From the NCBI GenBank assembly GCA_030632525.1, contig DAOVUP010000002.1:1-16556 (forward strand): a DNA stretch of 16,556 nt, written 5' to 3'. Origin of the DNA: Desulfobacteraceae bacterium (GTDB lineage Bacteria > Desulfobacterota > DSM-4660 > Desulfatiglandales > Desulfatiglandaceae). Position numbers and translations under genes: made by a program. Numbering within the stretch: position 1 is the first letter of the stretch; the number at the start of each line of letters is the position of its first letter. Of this stretch, positions 8,217-15,337 are shown one piece after another. The notes below the pieces were generated by a model that did no database searches, was not told the origin of the DNA, and worked only from the letters and a program-made list of their open reading frames with translations.

Positions 8217-8597
8217 ATGTCTAAGAGAACTTTAATTGGGGTTGTTACAACGGTGTTTGTCCTCGGGATGGCTTCATTAGCCTTTGCCGGTGAAGACAGC
8301 GCAGTCAAGGCCGCCGGGCTATGGGTATTCTTTGGAATTGCCATTTCCTGCGGTATCAGCATCGGCATGGCTGCTCTCGGAACCGGTCTTGGTATGGGAA
8401 ACGCAATTAACGCTGCCCTCCAGGGAACAGCCAGGAACCCGGAAGCAAGCGGAAAGATCATGACCACCATGATTATCGGTCTGGCTCTGATCGAGTCCCT
8501 CTGTATTTACGCCCTGGTCATCTGCTTTATTCTTGTTTTCAAGATTCCGGACCTGGGTGGCATGCACAATCTTATCGTGAAATCCTTAGGCGGTTGA
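8217..8597 (+). CDS. atpE: ATP synthase Fo subunit c (AtpE) with N-terminal signal peptide
   Basis: The c-ring subunit, 126 residues. An N-terminal extension (residues 1-24) has the form of a cleavable signal peptide: KR, hydrophobic core, then AFA before GED. The mature part has the two hairpin helices joined by the polar loop ARNPEASGK. The ion-binding carboxylate is E93 in ALIESLCIYALV, with S94 and Y98 kept. The helix-1 glutamine that completes the Na+ site in Na+-driven enzymes (Ilyobacter-type GxGQG) is replaced by M60 in GLGMG, so proton coupling is the better inference. It is preceded by a very strong ribosome site and followed directly by an intrinsic terminator, marking the end of the Fo operon. 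Confidence 0.96.
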   Translation: MSKRTLIGVVTTVFVLGMASLAFAGEDSAVKAAGLWVFFGIAISCGISIGMAALGTGLGMGNAINAALQGTARNPEASGKIMTTMIIGLALIESLCIYALVICFILVFKIPDLGGMHNLIVKSLGG

Positions 8598-8610
8598 TAA
8601 ACCTTTAAAA

Positions 8611-8647
8611 AAAAGAGGGGGTCTTTATAAGGCCCTCTCTTTTGTCT
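8611..8647 (+). terminator. intrinsic terminator after atpE
   Basis: A 13-bp stem (8611-8623 with 8631-8643), paired throughout with two G-U wobbles, has a 7-base A/T loop and a G/C-rich core, and its 3' arm ends in TTTT followed by GTCTC. It lies 14 bp after the atpE stop. Confidence 0.85.
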
Positions 8648-8653
8648 CGATTC

Positions 8654-8671
8654 ATGTGCATTATTTCACAA
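8654..8671 (+). promoter_or_regulatory. putative Rex operator upstream of rex
   Basis: The 18-mer ATGTGCATTATTTCACAA matches the known Rex consensus TTGTGAA-N4-TTCACAA at 12 of 14 defined positions, with a perfect right half. It lies between the atpE terminator and the rex start, 33 bp before the ATG at 8704. This fits autoregulation by Rex in response to the NADH/NAD+ ratio. Confidence 0.75.
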
Positions 8672-8703
8672 TATTAGACCCTTAAGACTTGTCCGGATAC
8701 CCG

Positions 8704-9357
8704 ATGACTAAAGAATCCAAAATACCGAATCCCACCATAGAGCGTTTGGCATTCTATTCAAGACCGCTTGAGGCCCTTCTCAAGGGTGGCCCCCCGGTCA
8801 TCTCTTCTGAGAAATTAGCGGGATTATGCGGGGTCAATCCCGCACAGGTCAGAAAGGATTTGGCATATTTCGGCGAATTTGGGGTCCGTGGAGTGGGATA
8901 TGAAATACGGGACCTGTTGAAAGAGATTAAGGGGATCTTGGCAACGGACAGGGAATGGACTCTCTGCATAGTGGGAATGGGTAATCTCGGAATCAGCCTG
9001 GTTGAAAACGAAAATTTCAAGAAAAGAGGCTACTTATTTGTGGCCGCATTTGATTCGGACACAAGAAAAATAGGCAGACAACTACCATGCGGGCTAACCA
9101 TCGAACCAGAAAGAAAAATCAGGGAACTCGTCCGGGAGCTTGGCATCGAGATCGGTGTCATTACCACTCCCTCCCGTGCGGCGCAGAGAGTTACAGAGAT
9201 ACTCTCGGATGCAGGAGTAAAGGCGATACTCAATTTTGCCCCCATCCAGGTAAGAACTCCCGAATCTTGTATCGTTGAAAATGTCGATTTTTCAGTAAAA
9301 CTCGAAAACCTCGTTTACCACCTCGAAAGACTTTATAAGGGCAAAAAAAATGGCTAA
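8704..9357 (+). CDS. rex: redox-sensing transcriptional repressor Rex
   Basis: A 217-residue Rex protein: a dimeric repressor that binds operators when NADH is low and leaves them when NADH rises. The N-terminal winged helix (about 8-80) has the family signature [18 protein letters not shown] at 49-66. The Rossmann domain follows with IVGMGNLG at 89-96; the second position is Met where Ala is usual (GAGNLG). D117 sits where the NAD ribose is read. The C-terminal helix ([11 protein letters not shown]) is the domain-swap helix. The frame also allows a TTG at 8689; the ATG at 8704 is preferred as it leads directly into the normal N-terminus, but its ribosome site is weak. Its stop codon overlaps that of uvrA, which comes from the other strand. 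Confidence 0.95.
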   Translation: MTKESKIPNPTIERLAFYSRPLEALLKGGPPVISSEKLAGLCGVNPAQVRKDLAYFGEFGVRGVGYEIRDLLKEIKGILATDREWTLCIVGMGNLGISLVENENFKKRGYLFVAAFDSDTRKIGRQLPCGLTIEPERKIRELVRELGIEIGVITTPSRAAQRVTEILSDAGVKAILNFAPIQVRTPESCIVENVDFSVKLENLVYHLERLYKGKKNG

Positions 9358-12164
9358 AGCATCTTTTTCAAAAACTGTCCGGTATAGGAGCCCTCTATGA
9401 CCGCCACTTCCTCTGGTGTCCCTGCCCCCACCACATAACCTCCCTTGTCACCTCCCTCCGGTCCTAAATCGATTATATGATCGGCCACTTTTATCACATC
9501 GAGATTATGCTCGATAACCACCACCGTGTTTCTAAGGCTTACTAAATAGTTCAATACCTCCAAGAGCTTTTCAATATCAGCGAAATGGAGCCCGGTAGTC
9601 GGCTCATCGAGTAAATAAAGGGTCCTCCCGGTGTTTCTCTTGCTCAATTCCTTGGACAGCTTGATCCTCTGGGCCTCGCCGCCTGAAAGGGTGGTAGCCT
9701 GCTGGCCTAACTTGATATAACCTAACCCCACATCAACAAGTGTCTTCAATTTGTTCTTTATCACTGGAATATTCTCAAAAAAGAGAAAGGCCTGGTTAAC
9801 CGTCATGCTGAGGATATCGGCAACGGTATACCCCTTATACTTGATCTCTAACGTATCCCTGTTATATCGGAATCCCTTGCACGCCTCACACGTGACATAG
9901 ACATCTGGAAGGAAATGCATCTCAATCTTTATGATGCCGTCTCCCTTGCACGCTTCACACCTCCCCCCTTTTACATTAAAACTGAATCGACCGGGCTTGT
10001 ATCCCCTGGTCTTTGATTCAGGCAGCATGGAAAACAGATCTCTGATATGAGTAAATACCCCGGTGTATGTTGCAGGGTTTGAACGGGGAGTCCTTCCGAT
10101 GGGGCTCTGGTCGATGTTGATCACCTTGTCAAGGTGTTGAATCCCCTTAATAGACTTTACAGGGCCAACTCTCCCCTTGGACCGATATAGTTTCTGGCTG
10201 AGGGCGGGATAGAGAGTCCCGTTAATCAGACTGCTTTTCCCTGAACCAGAAACACCGGTTATACAGGTAAATGTTCCAAGAGGGATCGTAGCAACAATCT
10301 CTTTCAAATTATTCTCTCTGGCACCCTCTATAATAATGGCTGCCCCGTTCCCCTTCCTCCTCTCACTTGGGACAGGAATGGCTCTCCGGCCGGAAAGATA
10401 CTCTCCTGTCAGAGAAGCCCGGGTTGCCATCAACTCATCAGGAGGGCCGGCAAATACCACTTCACCCCCTTTCATCCCCGCCCCCGGACCCATATCGATC
10501 ACATGGTCTGCAGACAAAATGGTCTCGGCATCATGTTCAACCACCAAAACCGTGTTTCCCAGTTCCTTCAATTGCTTCAAATTTCGGAGCAGCCTCAGGT
10601 TGTCTCTCTGATGAAGGCCTATGCTCGGTTCATCCAGCACGTAGAGGACACCTGCAAGTCTTGAACTGATCTGGGTGGCCAGCCTGATCCGTTGATCCTC
10701 ACCACCTGACAGAGTCCCGGAGGAACGGTCAATTGTCAGATAATCAAGCCCCACACTTTTCAGGAAACCGAGTCGGTCTTTGATCTCCTTTAAAATCCTG
10801 CGGGCAATGACTTCTTTCTTGGAATCCAGTTTCAAGTCTTTAAAAAATTTATATGTCTTATCAATGGAGAGCGCCGAAATCTCGTTGATCGCCCTTGCCC
10901 CCACTCGAACAGATATGCTATTAGGCTTCAATCTTGCGCCATTGCATGAGGGGCAGGGCCTTATGCTCATATAATTTTCGATTTCGTACCTGACCTGATA
11001 GGAATCTGTTTCATGATAACGTCTGTCCAAATTAGGGATAATCCCCTCAAAGGGACGCGTATAAGAATATCTCCGGTCATCCCTTTCAAAGAAAAACTTG
11101 ATCTCATCCGTGCCAGAGCCGTGCAGGAAAGCGTTCCTGATTTCTTCCGGCAGATCCCCGAAGGATGTATAAATGTCTATCCCGTAATGTTGACAAAGCG
11201 CATCCAGCATCTGCTGAAAATGGACGGAGTGTCGGTTTGCCCACGGAGCGACGGCGCCTTCCCTCAAGGAGAGACCACGGTCAGGGATAATAAGGTCAGG
11301 ATCAAAATACCTCTTTGTACCTAAACCGCTGCACTCCTCGCACGCTCCCTGGGGATTATTGAAGGAAAACATCTGGGGGGTCAAATCGGGAATGCTGAGA
11401 CCGCACTTGGGACAGACGGCCTTCTGATTGAAAAAAATATCCCCTGAATCAATAACGCTCACAACGGCTTTGCCGTCAGAGAGGGAGAGGGTAAGTTCCA
11501 TTGAATCGGTCAGACGTCGCAGGAGATCCTTCTTTATGATCAGCCGATCCACCACCACGTCGATCTTATGTTTCCTGTTCTTTTCGAGGATAATATCTTC
11601 GTCTAAGAGCCTTATATCTCCATCTATCATTACCCTGGTAAACCCGTCTTTGCGTAGTCCCTGGAGAAGCTTGATATGCTCTCCCTTCCGTCCCTCGACC
11701 AAAGGCGCTAAGACCTGAATTTTAGTCCCTTGTTTAAGCCCCATGATCTTATCCACAATCTCCTGAACAGTCTGGGAGATTATCTCTAAATCGCATTCGG
11801 GACAATATGGCTGACCTACCCTCGCGAAAAGGACCCGCAGGTAATCATATATCTCGGTGACCGTTCCCACCGTGGACCGTGGATTCCGACTGGAACCACG
11901 CTGTTGGATAGATATGGCAGGAGAGAGCCCTTCTATGGAATCCACATCCGGCTTTTCCATCTGTTCTAAGAACTGACGGGCATATGCGGAAAGTGACTCC
12001 ACGTACCTCCGCTGGCCCTCCGCATAGATGGTGTCAAAGGCAAGGGAGGATTTACCTGAACCGGACAAACCGGTAATGACAACAAACTGGTTTCTCGGAA
12101 TATCTAAGGAAACCCCCTTGAGGTTGTGCTGTCTGGCGCCTCTAATTTTTATGTAATCGGTCAT
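9354..12164 (-). CDS. uvrA: excinuclease ABC subunit A (UvrA)
   Basis: The 936-residue damage-recognition ATPase of nucleotide excision repair, full length (E. coli 940). Both ABC modules are seen: Walker [10 protein letters not shown] at 32-40 with signature LSGGE at 485-489 and [16 protein letters not shown], and a second Walker [10 protein letters not shown] with [13 protein letters not shown] and [12 protein letters not shown]. Zinc modules CPKC...CEEC and CEAC...CEAC are present. The first ABC signature continues with D490 ([12 protein letters not shown]) where Ala is usual in UvrA. No ribosome site is visible: the start ATG is directly abutted upstream by 7-bp repeats at 12165-12199. 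It is last in the minus-strand block after pdxA, and its stop overlaps the rex stop in convergent orientation, with no terminator between. Confidence 0.98.
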   Translation of the reverse strand: MTDYIKIRGARQHNLKGVSLDIPRNQFVVITGLSGSGKSSLAFDTIYAEGQRRYVESLSAYARQFLEQMEKPDVDSIEGLSPAISIQQRGSSRNPRSTVGTVTEIYDYLRVLFARVGQPYCPECDLEIISQTVQEIVDKIMGLKQGTKIQVLAPLVEGRKGEHIKLLQGLRKDGFTRVMIDGDIRLLDEDIILEKNRKHKIDVVVDRLIIKKDLLRRLTDSMELTLSLSDGKAVVSVIDSGDIFFNQKAVCPKCGLSIPDLTPQMFSFNNPQGACEECSGLGTKRYFDPDLIIPDRGLSLREGAVAPWANRHSVHFQQMLDALCQHYGIDIYTSFGDLPEEIRNAFLHGSGTDEIKFFFERDDRRYSYTRPFEGIIPNLDRRYHETDSYQVRYEIENYMSIRPCPSCNGARLKPNSISVRVGARAINEISALSIDKTYKFFKDLKLDSKKEVIARRILKEIKDRLGFLKSVGLDYLTIDRSSGTLSGGEDQRIRLATQISSRLAGVLYVLDEPSIGLHQRDNLRLLRNLKQLKELGNTVLVVEHDAETILSADHVIDMGPGAGMKGGEVVFAGPPDELMATRASLTGEYLSGRRAIPVPSERRKGNGAAIIIEGARENNLKEIVATIPLGTFTCITGVSGSGKSSLINGTLYPALSQKLYRSKGRVGPVKSIKGIQHLDKVINIDQSPIGRTPRSNPATYTGVFTHIRDLFSMLPESKTRGYKPGRFSFNVKGGRCEACKGDGIIKIEMHFLPDVYVTCEACKGFRYNRDTLEIKYKGYTVADILSMTVNQAFLFFENIPVIKNKLKTLVDVGLGYIKLGQQATTLSGGEAQRIKLSKELSKRNTGRTLYLLDEPTTGLHFADIEKLLEVLNYLVSLRNTVVVIEHNLDVIKVADHIIDLGPEGGDKGGYVVGAGTPEEVAVIEGSYTGQFLKKML

Positions 12165-12199
12165 TGGATACTGGATACTTGATACTGGATGCTGGGTCC
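12165..12199 (-). repeat. heptamer tandem repeat, GGATAC family, abutting uvrA start
   Basis: Five phased 7-bp units on the plus strand: TGGATAC, TGGATAC, TTGATAC, TGGATGC, TGGGTCC. The first unit begins at the base next to the uvrA initiation codon, occupying the place where a ribosome site would be. Confidence 0.85.
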
Positions 12200-12206
12200 T
12201 CGTTTT

Positions 12207-12287
12207 TCAATCATCAATAGTCAATAGTCAATGGCAAGGGGTTACGGGTTTTTCAATCATCAATCAACAATCATAAATCATAAATCA
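12207..12287 (-). repeat. heptamer tandem repeats, TCAATAG/TAAATCA family
   Basis: Two phased runs on the plus strand. Units at 12207-12234 are TCAATCA, TCAATAG, TCAATAG, TCAATGG. Units at 12253-12287 are TCAATCA, TCAATCA, ACAATCA, TAAATCA, TAAATCA. A non-repeat stretch of 18 bp lies between. The second run overlaps the last codons and stop of pdxA. No terminator hairpin is visible in the whole uvrA-pdxA gap. Confidence 0.8.
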
Positions 12288-13300
12288 CAGACCCGGTTCT
12301 CGGCCATCAATACCGCCATTCGGATTGCCGCCTTCAGGCTTGATGGATCGGCCTGCCCCGTCCCGGCAATATCATAGGCAGTGCCGTGGTCCACCGATGT
12401 CCTGATAATCGGAAGGCCTAAGGTAATATTCACTGCATCGGAAAAATGGAGGAGCTTCAGGGGGATGAGACCCTGATCATGGTACATGGCAACGACCGCA
12501 TCATATGGCCCTGAGGCCGCCTTATAAAACAGGGTATCAGCAGGGAATGGCCCCTCAATTCTCAGCCCTTCTTTCTCGGCCATCCGGATTGCCGGTCCTA
12601 TGATCTCCCTCTCTTCTGATCCAAATAGTCCTTCCTCACCCGCGTGGGGATTAAGGGCTGCCACCGCTAAGCGGGGGGACTTAAATCCAAAATCCTTCTG
12701 TAGCGCCTTAGCAGTTATGGCGATCGTCTTATAAACCAACTCGCGGTCCAAGATGTCCGGAACATCCTTGAGTGCGCAGTGGATCGTCACCAAAGCCACA
12801 CGAAGTCTCTCTCCTGCCAACATCATCACATAGTCAGGAGTACCGGTGAGATGAGAAATTAGTTGCGTATGCCCGTCATAAATATATCCGGCCTGATGCA
12901 TCAGCACCTTGCTGATCGGAGAGGTGACCATGGCCCCAAACTCTCCCTGCATGGTCATTTCCACCGCCCTGACGATATACTCCACCATGGCCCTGCCCCC
13001 CTCTACAGCAGCCCTGCCAGGTTGGATAATACCGGGCTTCAATTCAGATATCGCGACCAGATCGATCACGCCGGGCATAGCCCTGGCTTGGGCCGGTCTT
13101 GAAATAATATTCAGCGACAATTTTTGAGGGATCTTTGGGAGAAAACTGGAAATGGTAGAAGAGAGGACTCCAGGGTCTCCCAGGACAACGGGTCTGCAAC
13201 ATTGATAAAGAGAGCTATCAGACAGGGATGTTGAAATAATCACCGGGCCGACCCCTGCGGGATCACCCATGGTAATACCTATCAGTGGTAAATGCTTCAA
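12278..13300 (-). CDS. pdxA: 4-hydroxythreonine-4-phosphate dehydrogenase (PdxA)
   Basis: NAD-dependent oxidation of 4-phosphohydroxy-L-threonine in the DXP-dependent route to pyridoxal phosphate. The 340-residue protein begins with GITMGDPAGVGP (8-19), has the substrate pair H144-T145 in YDGHTQ, and the three metal-binding histidines H174 (TIHCAL), H219 (NPHAGEEG) and H274 (YHDQGLIPLK), followed by RTSVDHGTAYDIAG. A GAGGAG site lies about 17 bp before the ATG, further than ideal. It is 54 bp downstream of the Mut7-C gene and 113 bp upstream of uvrA. PLP is the cofactor of HemL encoded in the same window, a possible but loose link. The last codons lie within a 7-bp repeat run. A PdxA2-like paralogue with another substrate cannot be excluded. 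Confidence 0.95.
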   Translation of the reverse strand: MKHLPLIGITMGDPAGVGPVIISTSLSDSSLYQCCRPVVLGDPGVLSSTISSFLPKIPQKLSLNIISRPAQARAMPGVIDLVAISELKPGIIQPGRAAVEGGRAMVEYIVRAVEMTMQGEFGAMVTSPISKVLMHQAGYIYDGHTQLISHLTGTPDYVMMLAGERLRVALVTIHCALKDVPDILDRELVYKTIAITAKALQKDFGFKSPRLAVAALNPHAGEEGLFGSEEREIIGPAIRMAEKEGLRIEGPFPADTLFYKAASGPYDAVVAMYHDQGLIPLKLLHFSDAVNITLGLPIIRTSVDHGTAYDIAGTGQADPSSLKAAIRMAVLMAENRVCDL

Positions 13301-13354
13301 GATGGCTGCTCCTCGCTAAAAAAGCCCTCTGGATATCGTCCCTCAAAGAACCCC

Positions 13355-14092
13355 TCACCCCAATATCGCATCAATTACCTTTCTGATCTTTATATAATGG
13401 GTCCCCTTCCAGTAGATCCTGTCACACGCCTTACAATATGAATATTCGTCACAGAACTCCCTGGTTTTCAGTGGAATTCTCTCCAAAATTCTATCTTTCG
13501 ACACCCCAACAAGAGGTTTATTGCATTGGAGACACCTCGAAAAAGGCTCGATAAGCCCTCTTAATGACAGGTAATCTATAATCCCCCTTATCTGTTCGAC
13601 TGTGGTGCCGGGCCTTATGAAAATCCCGTGCGTTACGTCACTGAATTTGAGCAACTTTCTGCTCTTGGTCAGAATCGTCCTGTTTTCCCTTTTGGATATC
13701 CGGATGATTTCGCGGGGTGAAAGTGAAGCATCGTAATACACGTCAAGGCCCAGTGCGCGCATATATTTGACGATGTCTCTTATGTTGATGTCTGCAATAA
13801 ACCTGGTCTGTCTAAGGGGTATTTCCCTGAGATGAGTAACATCCTTAATATCCAGGGATTCAAAGGTAGGATATACGCTGATCCTGTCCTTGTCCTGGAT
13901 GATACATCTGAAATCTACCGATTTTCCATTCACTAATATAAGGTCAACCTCTGTGTGGGGCACCCCCAATGCCTCAATCATATCCTTTACAGATTCTCTT
14001 CCTTTGAAGTCGACCTGAAAATCCCTCTTCCGGCGCTGTGCAGGCAGAAAGTCGTTCAGTTCTTCATAAAAACGGAATATTACCTCTGGCAT
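13355..14092 (-). CDS. Ub-like domain plus Mut7-C (PIN-like) RNase domain and zinc ribbon protein
   Basis: A 245-residue three-part protein. Residues 1-80 fit a ThiS/MoaD-like Ub-Mut7C domain (VIFRFYEELNDFLP, a VNG-x-x-VDF strand, DRISVYPTF). Residues 97-165 fit the Mut7-C PIN-like nuclease fold (RFIADINIRDIVKYMRALGLDVYY, then RTILTKSRKLL). The C-terminus is a zinc ribbon, C187-x2-C190 and C220-x2-C223, ending in YCKACDRIYWKGTHY. The family is predicted to cut RNA but its cellular target is unknown. The usual TRD motif, whose Asp is an expected catalytic residue, reads TKS here (142-144), so activity may be altered. The ATG is 3 bp after the stop of the PRC-barrel gene, so the two are cotranscribed. 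Confidence 0.85.
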   Translation of the reverse strand: MPEVIFRFYEELNDFLPAQRRKRDFQVDFKGRESVKDMIEALGVPHTEVDLILVNGKSVDFRCIIQDKDRISVYPTFESLDIKDVTHLREIPLRQTRFIADINIRDIVKYMRALGLDVYYDASLSPREIIRISKRENRTILTKSRKLLKFSDVTHGIFIRPGTTVEQIRGIIDYLSLRGLIEPFSRCLQCNKPLVGVSKDRILERIPLKTREFCDEYSYCKACDRIYWKGTHYIKIRKVIDAILG

Positions 14093-14095
14093 ATA

Positions 14096-14701
14096 TTATT
14101 TTTGGCCACTCTTATCCTTCTCGATAACGGGCAGATCTTCAACAGCTTTCTTGTCCATCTTTAGATAAACCACCTTCCCCTCGTAGCGGTCAATCTGATC
14201 CACGGGAACATAAACATCCTTTTTCCCCCAGAGATGACCCTCCCGCAACACAAGATGCGTAATATGTCCGCTTTCCTTCTCAACAAGAAACTCGTCAACC
14301 TGCCCCACATGACCATCCGATGCAGACACTTTTGCGCCCTTTCTGAACGCAAGCTCTCCAACAGGAATCATCTTATGTTCCAGTATCGGAGGAACCCACG
14401 TATCCATAGGCCACATGAGATAGGGATCAGCCATGAAGGCAGGCACCTCAGAAGAGAGGAATTCGGTTTGAACAAAATCCTCCAATTCACCAAATTTTTT
14501 CTTGTCCATAGAGAGATACACCGTGTCCCGGGTGCTCCTGTTTATAACCTCTTCCGGAACCAGCCTTTCCAAACCTGGGAAATCATGCTCTTTCACCACC
14601 ACATGGGTCACTGTCTGCGTTGCAGGATTAAGTATTATGTTTGTCAACCGTCCAATCCCGCCATCTGAGCATTTCACATCCGCCCCGATCGGTATATCCA
14701 T
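14096..14701 (-). CDS. protein with two PRC-barrel-like domains
   Basis: 201 residues with an internal duplication: GADVKCSDGGIG at 6-17 and GAKVSASDGHVG at 122-133, each followed by a strand pair (VTHVVVKEHD; ITHLVLREGH), a VP-x-(E/D)-x-I turn and VYL-x-MDKK. This is the PRC-barrel pattern known from photosynthetic reaction centre H subunit, RimM and many stress or unknown proteins. A middle segment rich in Pro, Trp and Met (87-115) links the copies. No enzyme motif is seen. The frame extends upstream to 14773, but that part is translated 7-bp repeat; the ATG at 14701 has an AGGGGG site 7 bp before it and is chosen. The gene lies between ahbA and the Mut7-C gene, inside the heme block; its role there is unknown. 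Confidence 0.85.
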   Translation of the reverse strand: MDIPIGADVKCSDGGIGRLTNIILNPATQTVTHVVVKEHDFPGLERLVPEEVINRSTRDTVYLSMDKKKFGELEDFVQTEFLSSEVPAFMADPYLMWPMDTWVPPILEHKMIPVGELAFRKGAKVSASDGHVGQVDEFLVEKESGHITHLVLREGHLWGKKDVYVPVDQIDRYEGKVVYLKMDKKAVEDLPVIEKDKSGQK

Positions 14702-14722
14702 TTCTATCCCCCTTTCGTCACC

Positions 14723-14757
14723 AGCATCCTGTATCACACATCCTGCATCCTGTATTG
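14723..14757 (-). repeat. heptamer tandem repeat, GGATGCA family, between ahbA and the PRC gene
   Basis: Five phased units on the plus strand: AGCATCC, TGTATCA, CACATCC, TGCATCC, TGTATTG. On the minus strand they read as GGATGCA-like units, and in the extended PRC frame they translate as a repeating IQDAG. Confidence 0.85.
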
Positions 14758-14762
14758 CCTGG

Positions 14763-15209
14763 TTATACCTCAAAATCCACTTTAATTTTGAACATCTTCT
14801 CTGCAGGCAGGTTCAGAATCTCGGTTACCCCCGTCTTTTCTGCGATCTCTCTTAAGGCATTATCAATATGGGCCATCTCCTTTGCAATGAACGTGAACCA
14901 GATATTGTAGGCATTTTTTCTTAGGTAATTGTGCGTAACCCCGGGATAGGCGTTTACAACATCGACGAACATGTCAATCTTATCTTCCGGCACCTTTGCG
15001 GCACAGAGGGTGCTGACAAAATTGAGATGCGCGGAATGAAAATTGCCGCCGATTCTCCTGATAACCCCCTCGTCTTTCAGCCTTCCCACCGCTTCGATGA
15101 CCTCATCCTCTGTCAGGTTGAGCCGTATTCCAAGGTCATGGTACGGCCGCGATGAAATGGGAAAATCTGATTGTATCTCATTTAAAATATTTCTGTCTGT
15201 CTTATTCAT
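14763..15209 (-). CDS. ahbA: siroheme decarboxylase subunit AhbA (Lrp/AsnC-like fold)
   Basis: Partner of AhbB in decarboxylating siroheme to 12,18-didecarboxysiroheme. The 148 residues comprise a winged helix (about 1-54, ending DEGVIRRIGGNFH) and a ligand domain with the alpha-subunit signatures SAHLNFVSTLCAAKVPED (59-76) and GVTHNYLRKNAYNIWFTFIAK (90-110). The THNYLR...YNIWFT block corresponds to SHCYHR...YNLYTM in AhbB, showing the two are paralogues. H93 and the nearby Arg are candidates for siroheme contact by analogy with the family. It has no clear ribosome site. It lies between ahbD and the PRC-barrel gene, with 7-bp repeats on both sides, and not next to ahbB as is common. Confidence 0.93.
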   Translation of the reverse strand: MNKTDRNILNEIQSDFPISSRPYHDLGIRLNLTEDEVIEAVGRLKDEGVIRRIGGNFHSAHLNFVSTLCAAKVPEDKIDMFVDVVNAYPGVTHNYLRKNAYNIWFTFIAKEMAHIDNALREIAEKTGVTEILNLPAEKMFKIKVDFEV

Positions 15210-15233
15210 GATTCAAAGGTTTAGGGGTTATCC

Positions 15234-15334
15234 AGTATCCCGCATCCAGCATTCCCGCCAAACTCGGAATCTCCGACCAGCATCTTGTATCCTGTATCTT
15301 GCATCCTACATCTTGCATCTTGTATCCAGTACCC
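15234..15334 (-). repeat. heptamer tandem repeats, GGATACA family, in the ahbD-ahbA gap
   Basis: Two phased runs on the plus strand: three units at 15234-15254 (AGTATCC, CGCATCC, AGCATTC) and eight units at 15279-15334 (AGCATCT, TGTATCC, TGTATCT, TGCATCC, TACATCT, TGCATCT, TGTATCC, AGTACCC), with 24 bp between. It fills most of the 128-bp gap and ends 3 bp before the ahbD stop codon. Same family as 12165-12199 and 14723-14757. Confidence 0.88.
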
Positions 15335-15337
15335 AAT

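Noticed and set aside
14702..14773. N-terminal extension of the PRC-barrel gene (repeating IQDAG residues)
   Set aside because: It is translation of the 7-bp repeat at 14723-14757; the ATG at 14701 has a good AGGGGG ribosome site and starts the conserved domain.
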